Positions 34,787-44,146 of a stretch of 64,000 nt of DNA are shown here, in pieces. The translations under genes were made by a program, and so were the position numbers. Source of the stretch: UBA5266 sp964610025 (GTDB lineage: Bacteria > Bacteroidota > Bacteroidia > Bacteroidales > WCHB1-69); NCBI GenBank assembly GCA_964610025.1, contig CAZSTX010000002.1, positions 1 to 64,000 of the forward strand, read 5' to 3'. How positions within the stretch are numbered: the first letter of the stretch is position 1; every line of letters starts with the position of its first letter. The notes under the pieces were generated by a model. That model did not search any database and was not told the origin of the DNA. It saw nothing but the letters and a program-made list of their open reading frames with translations.

Positions 34787-36847
34787 CTATTTAACGGAAC
34801 TACCGTTATCTGTCTGATTGATAGGGGAAACTAAACATAATTCTCCTTTTGAATTTTCAGCCATAAGTATCATTCCTTTAGAATAAATTCCTTTTATTTC
34901 TTTCCCTTCCAAATTAATTAGCATAATAACTTGCTTGCCGATTAAATCTTCAGGTTCATAAAATTCGGCGATGCCACTGACAATAGTACGTTGGTCGATT
35001 CCTGTATCAACTTTTAATTGTAAAAGTTTTTTTGTTTTTACTACTTTTTTGGCTTCTAATATTGTACAAGTTCGTATATCCATTTTCTGAAAATCGTCGA
35101 AAGAAATATTTTCTTTTTGAGGATTTATCGACTGGGAGTTTATTTTATTTTCGATTTTATTTTTATTTAATTTTTCTAATTGCGTCTCAATAATTGAATC
35201 TTCAATTTTATCAAATAATAGTTGAGGCGTATTGATTTTATGATTGTTAGAGAGCAAGCTGATAGAGCCTGCTTGTTCCCAATTTAATTTTGACAAATTC
35301 AATAAATTTCTTAATTTAGTAGCAGTGAATGGGAGAAATGGTTCAGATAAAATACTTAAATTAGCTCCAATTTGCAATGCAAGGTTCAATATAGTCTGGA
35401 CTCTTAAAGGATTATCGTTATAAATTTTCCATGGTTCCATATCAGTCAAGTATTTATTCCCCAAACGTGCAAGATTCATTAATTCGGACAGTGCTTCACG
35501 AAAATGGTATTTTTCTATATTTCGACCAATAAGTTCAGGATATTGAGTTATAGAATGTATGAGTGTGTTATCTTCTGTTTCCAAAGAGGAAATAGCAGGG
35601 ACTTTCCCGTTAAAATATTTATGTGTAAGGACAAGCGTTCTATTAATAAAATTACCGTAGATGGCTAATAGTTCGTTATTGTTTTTTGCTTGAAAATCTT
35701 TCCATGTAAAATCATTATCTTTTGTTTCAGGAGCATTAACAATTAATGTATAACGTAATACGTCTTGTTTGTCTTTAAAATCGGCTAAATATTCGTGTAG
35801 CCAAATAGCCCAATTTTTAGAAGTAGATATTTTATCATTTTCTAAATTCATAAATTCATTGGCAGGAACGTTGTTGGGCAATATATAAGAGCCATTTGCT
35901 TTTAGCATTGCAGGAAAAATAATGCAATGAAATACAATATTATCTTTTCCAATAAAATGAACAAGTTTTGTTTCGTCTGATTTCCAATAATGTTGCCAAT
36001 CTTTCTTGTGATTTAAAGCCCATTCTTTTGTAGCAGAAATATAGCCTATTGGAGCATCAAACCAAACATAGAGTACTTTGCCTTCTGCATTAGGGAGAGG
36101 TACTTTTACACCCCAATCTAAATCTCTTGTAACAGCACGCGAACGTAATCCCATATCAATCCAAGACTTGCATTGCCCATATACATTTGGTTTCCAATCG
36201 TTTTTGTGGTCTTCTAAAATCCATTGACGAAAAAAACTTTCGTATTCTTCTAATGGCAAAAACCAATGTTTTGTATCTTTCATAATGGGTTTATTGCCAC
36301 TTAGCAGGGAAGTTGGGTTAATTAAGTCTGTAGCATTTAAACTTGTGCCGCAAACTTCACATTGGTCACCATAAGCTTTTTCGTTACCACAGTGCGGACA
36401 GGTGCCTATAATGTAACGGTCAGCTAAAAATTGTTGGGCTTCTTCATCATAGTATTGTTGGGTAGTTTTTTCAATAAATTTATTATTGTTGTATAGTTCG
36501 GTAAAAAATGTAGCTGCTGTTTCGTGATGAATGGCATTAGAAGTGCGAGAATAAATATCAAAACTAATTCCAAATTCTTCAAAAGATTTTTTATTCATAT
36601 AATGATAACGATCAACAATAGCTTGAGGTGTAGTATTTTCGCTACGTGCTTTAATAGTAATAGGAACCCCATGTTCATCAGAACCTCCAATAAATAAAAC
36701 TTTATTGTTCGTCGAACGTAAATAGCGAACATAGATGTCGGCAGGAATATAAACTCCTGCTAAATGACCAATGTGCAAAGGTCCATTTGCATAAGGAAGA
36801 GCAGAGGTAACTGTATATTGTTTAAATTTATTTTCTGTATATGTCAT
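34787..36847 (-). CDS. metG: Methionyl-tRNA synthetase with C-terminal tRNA-binding domain
   Basis: Charges tRNA-Met. 686 residues: HIGH motif at 25-28 (GPLHIGHLAG), a zinc knuckle with four Cys (CPHCGNEKAYGDQCEVCGT), the flexible loop LENDKISTSKNWA in place of KMSKS (the form usual in Bacteroidota), and an anticodon domain. A C-terminal EMAP/Trbp111-like domain (from FDDFQKMDIRTCTILEAKKV) dimerises or binds tRNA. It is first of two genes with the phosphopantetheinyl transferase. Confidence 0.97.
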   Translation of the reverse strand: MTYTENKFKQYTVTSALPYANGPLHIGHLAGVYIPADIYVRYLRSTNNKVLFIGGSDEHGVPITIKARSENTTPQAIVDRYHYMNKKSFEEFGISFDIYSRTSNAIHHETAATFFTELYNNNKFIEKTTQQYYDEEAQQFLADRYIIGTCPHCGNEKAYGDQCEVCGTSLNATDLINPTSLLSGNKPIMKDTKHWFLPLEEYESFFRQWILEDHKNDWKPNVYGQCKSWIDMGLRSRAVTRDLDWGVKVPLPNAEGKVLYVWFDAPIGYISATKEWALNHKKDWQHYWKSDETKLVHFIGKDNIVFHCIIFPAMLKANGSYILPNNVPANEFMNLENDKISTSKNWAIWLHEYLADFKDKQDVLRYTLIVNAPETKDNDFTWKDFQAKNNNELLAIYGNFINRTLVLTHKYFNGKVPAISSLETEDNTLIHSITQYPELIGRNIEKYHFREALSELMNLARLGNKYLTDMEPWKIYNDNPLRVQTILNLALQIGANLSILSEPFLPFTATKLRNLLNLSKLNWEQAGSISLLSNNHKINTPQLLFDKIEDSIIETQLEKLNKNKIENKINSQSINPQKENISFDDFQKMDIRTCTILEAKKVVKTKKLLQLKVDTGIDQRTIVSGIAEFYEPEDLIGKQVIMLINLEGKEIKGIYSKGMILMAENSKGELCLVSPINQTDNGSSVK

Positions 36848-36894
36848 TGATATTTAGTTATTTATTTTAAATAAAAAAGCCTTATTATAAGGTG

Positions 36895-36928
36895 CAAATA
36901 TACATGATTTTTTCTATAGATTGGCAAA
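36895..36928 (-). promoter_or_regulatory. metG promoter (-33 TTTG and -7 TATATTTG)
   Basis: On the minus strand: TTTG (36928-36925), 22 bases, TATATTTG (36902-36895), 47 bases before the metG ATG. A good match to the full Bacteroidota consensus. A small hairpin CCTTA-TTA-TAAGG lies in the leader. Confidence 0.7.
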
Positions 36929-36968
36929 GTTAGCAAAACAATATTTATTTTTATATAAAAATAAATAC

Positions 36969-36976
36969 TATCTTTG
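36969..36976 (+). promoter_or_regulatory. -7 promoter box of resB-ccsA
   Basis: TATCTTTG, an exact match, 27 bases before the ATG at 37004. No clear -33 element. Confidence 0.55.
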
Positions 36977-37003
36977 CATAATAAGATTTTAAAAAGTTAT
37001 TAA

Positions 37004-37876
37004 ATGCAAGAAAAAAACACATTAAAAATAAAGAGTAGTATTAAAATAATTCTTTCTCTGATAGCAAGTGTTATATTAATAGTAACTTTAAGTATGATTA
37101 CTGTTGATATTCGTAGTTTTTCTTTTCCTATTAACTTGTTTATAATATTAGGGTTAGTATATATAATAGTGCTTGCTGGTAGATTGTCAGAGAGAGTTCG
37201 TTTTTTATCTACCAAAAAAGCAGCTTTAGTAAGTATTGTTAGTGTTATTGTGTTGATGATATTACATTGGTTGTTTTATCATCGTCAGATTTTTTTTCAT
37301 AACAACTTCCCTGTAGCATTATATGATTTTCCCTTTTCTGCTTTATTTATTGTTGTTTGGATATTTTTCTTATTAGTATTGGGAGCTATTGTGGTACGAA
37401 GAATAACAGTAGTAAAAAAAAATAATATTGGTTTTTTATTGAATCATATTGGATTGTGGCTTGCATTGTCGGCAGGTCTTTTTGGACAAGCCGATAGTTA
37501 TACTTTACAAACAACGTTGATTAAAAACAATATGACGTCACAAGCTATTACAAAGAGAGGGCAGCTTATGGACTTGCCTTTTCATGTAGGCTTATATGAA
37601 ATTTATTCAGAATTTTACGCTACGGGCGAACCTAAAACTCTTAAAGCGACTATTTTTATAGGAAAAAACAATAAAATAAAGAAAAAAACAATTGCTGTCA
37701 ACCATCCTTATCGCTATAAAAATTATGACATATATTTAATGAAAGTAGGGAGTAATAGCTGTAAAATACAAATTGTATATGAACCATGGCGTTATATCGT
37801 CTTGATAGGTATTATAATGATGATGTTTGGAACAGTGTGTCTTTTCTATAACGGAATAAAATCTTTAAAAGAATGA
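37004..37876 (+). CDS. resB: ResB-like cytochrome c biogenesis protein
   Basis: Membrane part of System II heme attachment (ResB/Ccs1). A 290-residue protein with four to five hydrophobic helices (near 14-30, 41-56, 70-90, 105-128 and 262-283) and one periplasmic domain. The ResB motif KTIAVNHPYRYKNYDIYLMK lies near 225-245, and LLNHIGLWLALSAGLF with a conserved His near 145. It is shorter than classic ResB (over 400 residues), as usual for Bacteroidota. Its stop overlaps the ccsA start by 4 bases, so the two are translationally coupled. Confidence 0.85.
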   Translation: MQEKNTLKIKSSIKIILSLIASVILIVTLSMITVDIRSFSFPINLFIILGLVYIIVLAGRLSERVRFLSTKKAALVSIVSVIVLMILHWLFYHRQIFFHNNFPVALYDFPFSALFIVVWIFFLLVLGAIVVRRITVVKKNNIGFLLNHIGLWLALSAGLFGQADSYTLQTTLIKNNMTSQAITKRGQLMDLPFHVGLYEIYSEFYATGEPKTLKATIFIGKNNKIKKKTIAVNHPYRYKNYDIYLMKVGSNSCKIQIVYEPWRYIVLIGIIMMMFGTVCLFYNGIKSLKE

Positions 37877-38658
37877 TTAATTGGGATAATTTTTATATTT
37901 TTATATTGATTACAATATTTTTTTGGGGAATATCTTCTTTGTTTTCAATGCGTAACAATTTAACTAAACAAAAATATGCTATTGTTTTATGTTTTTATAT
38001 AGTTGGGATAGTTTCATTGGCAATATTTATTGTTGGGCTTGGTTTTTATTTAGACCGTCCTCCTATGTTGACAATGGGTGAAATACGTTTATGGTATGCT
38101 TTTTTTCTTGGAATAGTTGGCTTGATTATTTATTTACGTTGGAATTTTACATGGATTTTATTATTTTCAACTATTTTATCTTCTGTATTTTTAATAATAA
38201 ATCTGATGCGTCCAGAGTTGCATAGCAAAATCTTAATGCCAGCTTTACAAAGTATTTATTTTATCCCTCATGTGATAATATATATGTTGTCTTATGCCTT
38301 ATTGGGAGCTTCTTTTTTTATAGCGCTTTATGGATTATTGAAAAAAAATACATCTTATTTGCATGCATGTGATAATTTGGTTATTGTAGGAGTCGCACTT
38401 TTTATGTTTGCAATGTTGATAGGAGCTTTATGGGCTAAAGAAGCATGGGGGCATTATTGGACATGGGATGCTAAAGAATTATGGGCAGCTATTACTTGGA
38501 TGATTTATTTGTTTTATTTGCATTTTAGAAGTTTCAAATCAAAAAATGATAAAACTTCTTATCTTATTCTTATTTTCGCTTTTATTGCTTTGCAAATGTG
38601 TTGGTATGGAGTGAATATTTTCCCTTCATTAAAAGAAAGTTTACATACTTATATTTGA
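37873..38658 (+). CDS. ccsA: Cytochrome c biogenesis protein CcsA
   Basis: Heme-handling membrane partner of ResB. A 261-residue protein with about eight helices and the heme-binding WWD-type motif WAKEAWGHYWTWDAKELWAA, plus a His in YFIPHVIIYMLSYALLG and another near MIYLFYLHF. Together with ResB it forms a complete System II synthase, so the organism makes c-type cytochromes such as nitrite reductase; none is encoded here. Its end overlaps the end of coaE by 18 bases, tail to tail. Confidence 0.92.
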   Translation: MINWDNFYIFILITIFFWGISSLFSMRNNLTKQKYAIVLCFYIVGIVSLAIFIVGLGFYLDRPPMLTMGEIRLWYAFFLGIVGLIIYLRWNFTWILLFSTILSSVFLIINLMRPELHSKILMPALQSIYFIPHVIIYMLSYALLGASFFIALYGLLKKNTSYLHACDNLVIVGVALFMFAMLIGALWAKEAWGHYWTWDAKELWAAITWMIYLFYLHFRSFKSKNDKTSYLILIFAFIALQMCWYGVNIFPSLKESLHTYI

Positions 38659-39237
38659 AGATGATAAATGAAGTAGTTGTTTATGAATTTCTAATACTTG
38701 AGGAATTTCTAGGGTTTTTTCATCGCTGGTAATACAAAAATCATAAGGAGGAATAGCTGAATTTTGTTTTGACATACGTTCTAAAACAGATAAATGAGTA
38801 ATATTATCTCGCTTCATTACTCTTTTAATAGCAATTTGTTCTGGACAATTAATGTAAATAATTTTTGAAAATAGATGTGTTAAATTACTTTCATAAATAA
38901 TTGCAGATTCAAAAAGAATATAGGGTACATTTATTTTATTTTGACACCAGTTTTGGAAATCGTTTATAACTAAAGGGTGTATGATGTTGTTTAATGCCAA
39001 TAATTTATTATTATCATTAAAAACAATAGATGCCAATATTTTTTTATCAATATTTTTATTAGTATCTAGTATTTTATTGCCAAACAACTTGAAAATTGTT
39101 TGAATAACATCAGGGTCGTTATAAAATTTTTTTGCTTCAATATCGCTATAATAAACAGGAATACCAATACTTTCAAATATACGACATATGGTACTTTTAC
39201 CACTACCTATTTTTCCAGTAATTCCTATTTTTAGCAT
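38641..39237 (-). CDS. coaE: Dephospho-CoA kinase
   Basis: Last step of coenzyme A synthesis. A 198-residue P-loop kinase with GITGKIGSGKSTICRIFES, the CoaE motif IPVYYSDIEAKKF, and HPLVINDFQNW followed by VPYILFESAIIYES. It lies 3 bases after cca and shares its promoter. The 3' end overlaps ccsA by 18 bases on the opposite strand. Confidence 0.95.
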   Translation of the reverse strand: MLKIGITGKIGSGKSTICRIFESIGIPVYYSDIEAKKFYNDPDVIQTIFKLFGNKILDTNKNIDKKILASIVFNDNNKLLALNNIIHPLVINDFQNWCQNKINVPYILFESAIIYESNLTHLFSKIIYINCPEQIAIKRVMKRDNITHLSVLERMSKQNSAIPPYDFCITSDEKTLEIPQVLEIHKQLLHLSSSNISM

Positions 39238-39240
39238 AAT

Positions 39241-40665
39241 TTATTTTTTTGGTGTTAATCCTATCTTTTTTGCTTCTTTTAACATATACAAATAGGCATC
39301 TTCATATTTATTAGAAATAATTCCATCTAAAATAGCTTCTCTAATAGTATTTTTTATAATGCCTACTTCTTTACATGGTGGTAAATCAAATGTTTCCATA
39401 ATAAATTCTCCTGATATAGGAGGTTGAAAATTGCGAATTTTATCTTTTTCTTCTATTTCTTTTAATTTTAAACGTACTAATTCAAAATTTTTCAATAATT
39501 TTCTAACTTTATTTAGATTTTTAGAAGTAACGTCAGCTTCGCAAAGAAGCATTAAATCGTCAATATCGTCTCCTGCATCAAATAATAAACGCCTTATAGC
39601 AGAGTCGGTAACATGGTCTTCTATCAGTGCAATAGGTCGTAAATGTAAATAGACTATTTTTTTTACATATTCCATTTTTTCATTTAAAGGAAGTCGTAAT
39701 TCGCGAAAAATTTTGGGAACCATTTTGGCTCCAACTAATTCGTGTTGATAAAATGTCCATCCTTGTTCTTCGATATATTTTTTTGTTTTTGGTTTGCCAA
39801 TATCATGTAGCAAGGCAGCCCAACGAAGCCAAATATTTGACGAATGTTCTGATATTTTATCTAATACTTCTAATGTATGATAAAAATTATCTTTGTGCTT
39901 GTTCCCATTAATAATATCTACTCCTTGTAAATTAGATATCCATGGCAATATTTTAGGTAAAATATCGGTAACATCCATAAGTTGAAATCCAACAGAAGGC
40001 TGCTTGCATAAAATTATTTTATTTAACTCATCAACAATACGCTCTTTTGAAACAATTAGAATGCGTTGCGATTGCTGTTTGATAGAAAAAAGAGTTACTG
40101 GGTCAATACTAAAATTTAATTGTGTCGAAAAACGTATTGCACGCATTATACGCAAAGGGTCGTCAGAAAATGTAGTATTAGGGTCTAAAGGAGTACGAAT
40201 TATTTTATTTTTTAAATCATCTAAGCCCGAAAATGGGTCAATTAATTTTCCGTAATTTTTTTCTGATAATGAAACAGCAATGGCATTAATAGTAAAATCT
40301 CTTCTATTTTGGTCATCTTTTAAATTTCCTTTTGCTACAATTGGATTGCGAGATGTATTGCTGTAAGATTCTTTACGCGCTCCAACAAATTCTATATCAA
40401 ATCCTTTATAATGAAACATAGCCGTTCCATAATTTTTAAAAATAGTAATCATTTTTTCAGAAATTCCAATTTTTTGAGCAACAGCTTTAGCTAAAACTAT
40501 TCCACTTCCAATAGCTACAATATCAATATCTTTACTTTCTCTCCCAAGAAAAAAATCTCTAACATAGCCACCGATTACAAAACTATCAATGTGTAATTCA
40601 ATACTACATCTGTGAATGATATTGAAAATATCATGTTTAAGCAAATCGGATATATTCTGTTTCAT
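39241..40665 (-). CDS. cca: CCA tRNA nucleotidyltransferase / polyA polymerase family with HD domain
   Basis: Adds or repairs the CCA end of tRNA. A 474-residue class II nucleotidyltransferase: FVIGGYVRDFFLGRESKDID with catalytic Asp pair, RRDFTINAIAVSLSEK, DDPLRIMRAIRFSTQL, and an HD phosphohydrolase domain (WAALLHDIGKPKTKKY). A separate polyA polymerase role cannot be excluded from sequence. First gene of the cca-coaE unit; the promoter box ends 7 bases before the ATG, so the mRNA is nearly leaderless. Confidence 0.93.
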   Translation of the reverse strand: MKQNISDLLKHDIFNIIHRCSIELHIDSFVIGGYVRDFFLGRESKDIDIVAIGSGIVLAKAVAQKIGISEKMITIFKNYGTAMFHYKGFDIEFVGARKESYSNTSRNPIVAKGNLKDDQNRRDFTINAIAVSLSEKNYGKLIDPFSGLDDLKNKIIRTPLDPNTTFSDDPLRIMRAIRFSTQLNFSIDPVTLFSIKQQSQRILIVSKERIVDELNKIILCKQPSVGFQLMDVTDILPKILPWISNLQGVDIINGNKHKDNFYHTLEVLDKISEHSSNIWLRWAALLHDIGKPKTKKYIEEQGWTFYQHELVGAKMVPKIFRELRLPLNEKMEYVKKIVYLHLRPIALIEDHVTDSAIRRLLFDAGDDIDDLMLLCEADVTSKNLNKVRKLLKNFELVRLKLKEIEEKDKIRNFQPPISGEFIMETFDLPPCKEVGIIKNTIREAILDGIISNKYEDAYLYMLKEAKKIGLTPKK

Positions 40666-40672
40666 ATGATTG

Positions 40673-40704
40673 CAAAATTACATTTTTTTTAAATATGGCT
40701 CCAA
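40673..40704 (-). promoter_or_regulatory. cca promoter (-33 TTG and -7 TAATTTTG)
   Basis: Minus strand TTG (40704-40702), 21 bases, TAATTTTG (40680-40673). It ends only 7 bases before the ATG at 40665, predicting an almost leaderless transcript. Confidence 0.7.
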
Positions 40705-41031
40705 TATTTAATAAAATATTAATGCTGATTTTTTATGAAAATAAAAATGCGTAAAAAAATAAATTTTTCTTGTTTTTTCAGAAAATAATGCAAAAAAAAA
40801 TCATATTTTTAGTACAGATATTAAAAATTATCTGTTGATAACTCGAAAAAAAATAGAAAAGTTACTTTTTCTTATAAAAAATTTAGAGAAAAAAAAATAA
40901 CATAAAAATATAAATACCATATAATCAGTTAAATAATTCTTATAAAATAACAATGTAAAAAGCTTTTAAAAAAAAGTATAAAAAAAATACAAAATGGATA
41001 ATAACAAGTTATTTAGTATTATAAAATGTTG
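40705..41031. other. AT-rich intergenic region upstream of the ribosomal supercluster
   Basis: About 330 bases of A/T tracts with no gene I can support. One hairpin is visible: ACAGATA (40814-40820) with TATCTGT (40829-40835). The A-tracts directly upstream of the rpsL -7 box could act as an UP-like or bent-DNA element for a highly expressed operon, but this is inference. Confidence 0.4.
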
Positions 41032-41039
41032 TATCTTTG
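41032..41039 (+). promoter_or_regulatory. -7 promoter box of the str/S10 supercluster
   Basis: TATCTTTG, an exact match and the same word used by gyrB and resB, 69 bases before the rpsL ATG. The -33 position lacks TTG. CCCC (41044-41047) and GGGG (41055-41058) follow as an inverted repeat around an A-rich loop at the expected transcription start. Confidence 0.6.
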
Positions 41040-41067
41040 CAATCCCCTAAAAAAGGGGGTTGTTACA

Positions 41068-41103
41068 ATGAAATTAATTAAAAAATCTAAAAGGAAAATT
41101 TAA
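41068..41103 (+). CDS. Possible 11-residue leader peptide before rpsL
   Basis: ATG at 41068 to TAA at 41103 encodes MKLIKKSKRKI, ending 5 bases before the rpsL ATG. It lies wholly inside the predicted leader of the ribosomal transcript. Its basic character could simply reflect A-rich DNA; there is no independent evidence of translation. Confidence 0.25.
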   Translation: MKLIKKSKRKI

Positions 41104-41108
41104 TACAT

Positions 41109-41489
41109 ATGCCTACAATACAGCAATTAGTAAGAAAAGGAAGAACGCAAATTAAGTATAAGAGCAAATCTCCCGCTTTGGATTCTTGTCCACAACGTAG
41201 AGGAGTTTGTGTAAGAGTTTATACAACAACGCCCAAAAAACCAAATTCAGCGATGCGTAAAGTTGCTAGAGTAAGACTTACTAATCAAAAAGAAGTGAAT
41301 GCATACATTCCAGGCGAAGGTCATAATTTGCAAGAACACTCTATTGTGATGATAAGAGGAGGTAGAATAAAAGATCTTCCAGGAGTAAGATACCATGTTA
41401 TTAGAGGAGCATTAGATACTTCTGGAGTTGACGGGCGGCATCAGAGACGCTCTAAATATGGTACTAAAAGACCAAAAGATAAAAAATAA
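41109..41489 (+). CDS. rpsL: 30S ribosomal protein S12
   Basis: Decoding-centre protein, 126 residues (normal). The loop TTTPKKPNSAMRKVARVRLTN keeps the Lys at the classic streptomycin-resistance site, and GGRIKDLPGVRYHVIRG is intact. First gene of the supercluster, whose order rpsL-rpsG-fusA-rpsJ without tuf is usual in Bacteroidota. Confidence 0.98.
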   Translation: MPTIQQLVRKGRTQIKYKSKSPALDSCPQRRGVCVRVYTTTPKKPNSAMRKVARVRLTNQKEVNAYIPGEGHNLQEHSIVMIRGGRIKDLPGVRYHVIRGALDTSGVDGRHQRRSKYGTKRPKDKK

Positions 41490-41538
41490 CTTTCATTAAT
41501 ATATATAGTTGAATATTCTTAAAAAATAATAATATAAT

Positions 41539-42006
41539 ATGAGGAAAACAAAACCCAAAAAAAGAATAATTTTACCAGACCCTAAATATCAAAATTCACA
41601 AATTACAAAATTCGTGAATAATATTATGTTAAAAGGTAAAAAAAATATTGCTTTCAAAATATTCTATGATGCTATTAATATTGTTACAGAAAAAATAAGT
41701 GAAGATGGCGTTGATGTATGGAAGCAAGCATTAGCAAATGTTACTCCTTCGGTCGAAGTTAAAAGTCGTCGAATAGGAGGAGCCACATTTCAAATTCCTT
41801 CTGAAATCAGACCAGAAAGAAAACAATCTGTTGGGATGAAAAACCTTATTAATTTTGCTCGTAAACGCCACGAAAAATCAATGAGTCAAAAATTAGCAGC
41901 AGAAATTATGGCAGCATACAAAGAAGAAGGCGCTGCATTCAAACGCAAGGAAGACATTCATCGAATGGCAGAAGCGAATAAAGCTTTTTCACATTTTAGA
42001 TTCTAA
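41539..42006 (+). CDS. rpsG: 30S ribosomal protein S7
   Basis: 16S 3'-domain nucleator and E-site protein, 155 residues. Typical wording: LPDPKYQNSQITKFVNNIML, PSVEVKSRRIGGATFQIPSE and a late KREDIHRMAEANKAFSHFR. It starts with basic MRKTKPKKR, slightly different from the usual MPRR start. 49 bases after rpsL. Confidence 0.98.
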   Translation: MRKTKPKKRIILPDPKYQNSQITKFVNNIMLKGKKNIAFKIFYDAINIVTEKISEDGVDVWKQALANVTPSVEVKSRRIGGATFQIPSEIRPERKQSVGMKNLINFARKRHEKSMSQKLAAEIMAAYKEEGAAFKRKEDIHRMAEANKAFSHFRF

Positions 42007-42030
42007 TACTTATATTAAGCACTATTAAAA

Positions 42031-44124
42031 ATGGGAGATTTATCGTTCATAAGAAATATCGGAATCATGGCACACATTGATGCTGGGAAGACGACTACTA
42101 CCGAGCGAATTCTCTATTATACTGGTGCTAATTATAAATTAGGAGAAGTGCACGATGGGACTGCAACTATGGATTTTATGGAACAAGAACAAGAAAGAGG
42201 CATCACCATCAATTCTGCAGCTACAACTGTACAATGGCATTATAACCAAACTCCTTATAAAATAAATATTATAGACACTCCTGGTCATGTCGATTTTACA
42301 GTAGAAGTCGAACGTGCATTAAGAATTCTTGATGGTGCGGTAGCATTGTTTTGTGCTGTAGGAGGCGTTGAACCTCAATCGGAGACAGTATGGAAACAAG
42401 CAAATAAATATAATGTTCCACGCATTTGTTATATCAATAAAATGGACAGAGTAGGGGCTGATTTTTTCTCTGTAATTTCACAAATAAAACAACGATTAGA
42501 AATCAATCCTGTTCCTCTTCAAATTCCAATAGGAGCAGAAGATAATTTTATTGGCATTGTCGATTTGGTTACTAATAAAGCATATGCATGGGATGAGCAA
42601 TCGCAAGGAACTGTTTTTACCGAGATTTCTATTCCCGACGAAATGCAAGAAGAAGTAAAAAAATATCGTTTACAATTAATAGAAGGCGTTGCAGAAGAAA
42701 GCGATGATTTATTAAATAAATATATAGAAAATCCGGATAATATACTTTTTGAAGATATAGTCCCAGCTATAAGAAAAGCTACAATAGAATTAAGAATAAC
42801 CCCTGTTTTATGTGGTTCTTCTTTTAAAAATAAAGGCGTGCAACGCTTGTTAGATGCCGTTGCATTATATTTGCCTAGTCCAGAAGATAAAAATGCAGTT
42901 GAAGGAATTAATCCTTATACAAATCTTGTTGAAACGAGAAATCCTAAAGAAAATGACCCCTTTGCAGCTTTAATATTTAAAATAACAAATGATCCTTTTG
43001 TCGGAAAAATTGCTTATTTTAGAGTGTATTCAGGAAAACTATTAGCAGGCAGTTATATACTAAATGCTTCAACAGGGAAAAAAGAAAGAATATCCCGTAT
43101 TTTCGAAATGCATGCTAATAAACAAGTGTCTCTTGATAAAATAGAAGCTGGTAATATTGGCGTCGCAGTAGGATTGAAAAATATACGCACGGGGCATACT
43201 ATTACTGATGAAAAACACCCTATTTTATTAGAATCAATGAATTTCCCAGAACCAGTAATTAGTGTTGCAATTGAACCTGCTACACAAGAAGATGTTGATA
43301 AACTAATATTGACACTTCAAAAATTAGTAGAAGAAGACCCAACATTAACAGTAAAAACAGACGAAGAAAGTGGACAAACTATTCTTAGTGGAATGGGAGA
43401 ATTACATTTAGAAATTGTATTAGAAAGAATTAAACGCGAATTTAATGTCAAATGCAATTATGGAAATCCCATGGTATCCTACAAAGAAGTCATTACAAAA
43501 TCAGTAACACATCGGGAAATTCATAAAAAACAAACAGGAGGTAAAGGACAATTTGCCGATATAGAATTTGAAATATTACCAGCAGACAGTACTATAAGAG
43601 GATTAGAATTTATTAATGAAATAAAAGGTGGAAATATTCCAAAAGAATTTATTCCTGCTATTAAAAAAGGATTTGAAAAAGCAATGACAACAGGCCCATT
43701 ATTAGGTTATCCTTTAATAAATTTAACAGCTCGCATAATAGATGGCTCTTTTCACACAATAGATTCAGATTTTAATTCATTTGAAATATGTGCTTATAAA
43801 GGACTGAAAGAAGCAGCAAAAAAAGCAAATCCAACTATATTAGAGCCTATTATGAAGCTTGAAGTAATAGTATCGTCTGATTATATAGGTAATGTTACAG
43901 GAGATTTAAACAGAAGAAGAGCTATTATTGAAAATATATCAAGTAAACAAAACAGTCAAATTATTAATGCAAAAATTCCATTATCAGAAGCATTTGGATA
44001 CATTACTACTCTCAGAACATTAACCTCTGGAAGAGGCACAGCATGTATGGAATTTTCACATTATGAAGAACCCCCATTAGCAATAGTGGAAGAGATAAAA
44101 AATAAATGGAAATTTAACTTTTAA
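42031..44124 (+). CDS. fusA: Elongation factor G
   Basis: Translocation GTPase, 697 residues. G1 AHIDAGKTTTTERILYYTG, G2 RGITINSAATT, G3 DTPGHVDFTVEVERALR and G4 NKMDR are intact, followed by the G' insert, domains II-III, domain IV (GGKGQFADIEFEI) and domain V (LSEAFGYITTLRTLTSGRG). Its place in the str operon marks it as the housekeeping EF-G. 24 bases after rpsG. Confidence 0.98.
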   Translation: MGDLSFIRNIGIMAHIDAGKTTTTERILYYTGANYKLGEVHDGTATMDFMEQEQERGITINSAATTVQWHYNQTPYKINIIDTPGHVDFTVEVERALRILDGAVALFCAVGGVEPQSETVWKQANKYNVPRICYINKMDRVGADFFSVISQIKQRLEINPVPLQIPIGAEDNFIGIVDLVTNKAYAWDEQSQGTVFTEISIPDEMQEEVKKYRLQLIEGVAEESDDLLNKYIENPDNILFEDIVPAIRKATIELRITPVLCGSSFKNKGVQRLLDAVALYLPSPEDKNAVEGINPYTNLVETRNPKENDPFAALIFKITNDPFVGKIAYFRVYSGKLLAGSYILNASTGKKERISRIFEMHANKQVSLDKIEAGNIGVAVGLKNIRTGHTITDEKHPILLESMNFPEPVISVAIEPATQEDVDKLILTLQKLVEEDPTLTVKTDEESGQTILSGMGELHLEIVLERIKREFNVKCNYGNPMVSYKEVITKSVTHREIHKKQTGGKGQFADIEFEILPADSTIRGLEFINEIKGGNIPKEFIPAIKKGFEKAMTTGPLLGYPLINLTARIIDGSFHTIDSDFNSFEICAYKGLKEAAKKANPTILEPIMKLEVIVSSDYIGNVTGDLNRRRAIIENISSKQNSQIINAKIPLSEAFGYITTLRTLTSGRGTACMEFSHYEEPPLAIVEEIKNKWKFNF

Positions 44125-44146
44125 AGTTTTTTTAAATATATATATC

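Noticed and set aside
40833..40841. TGTTGATAA, one base off a DnaA box
   Set aside because: A single imperfect copy with no cluster of boxes and no dnaA or dnaN nearby; gyrB and recF here are in unrelated contexts, so there is no case for an origin.
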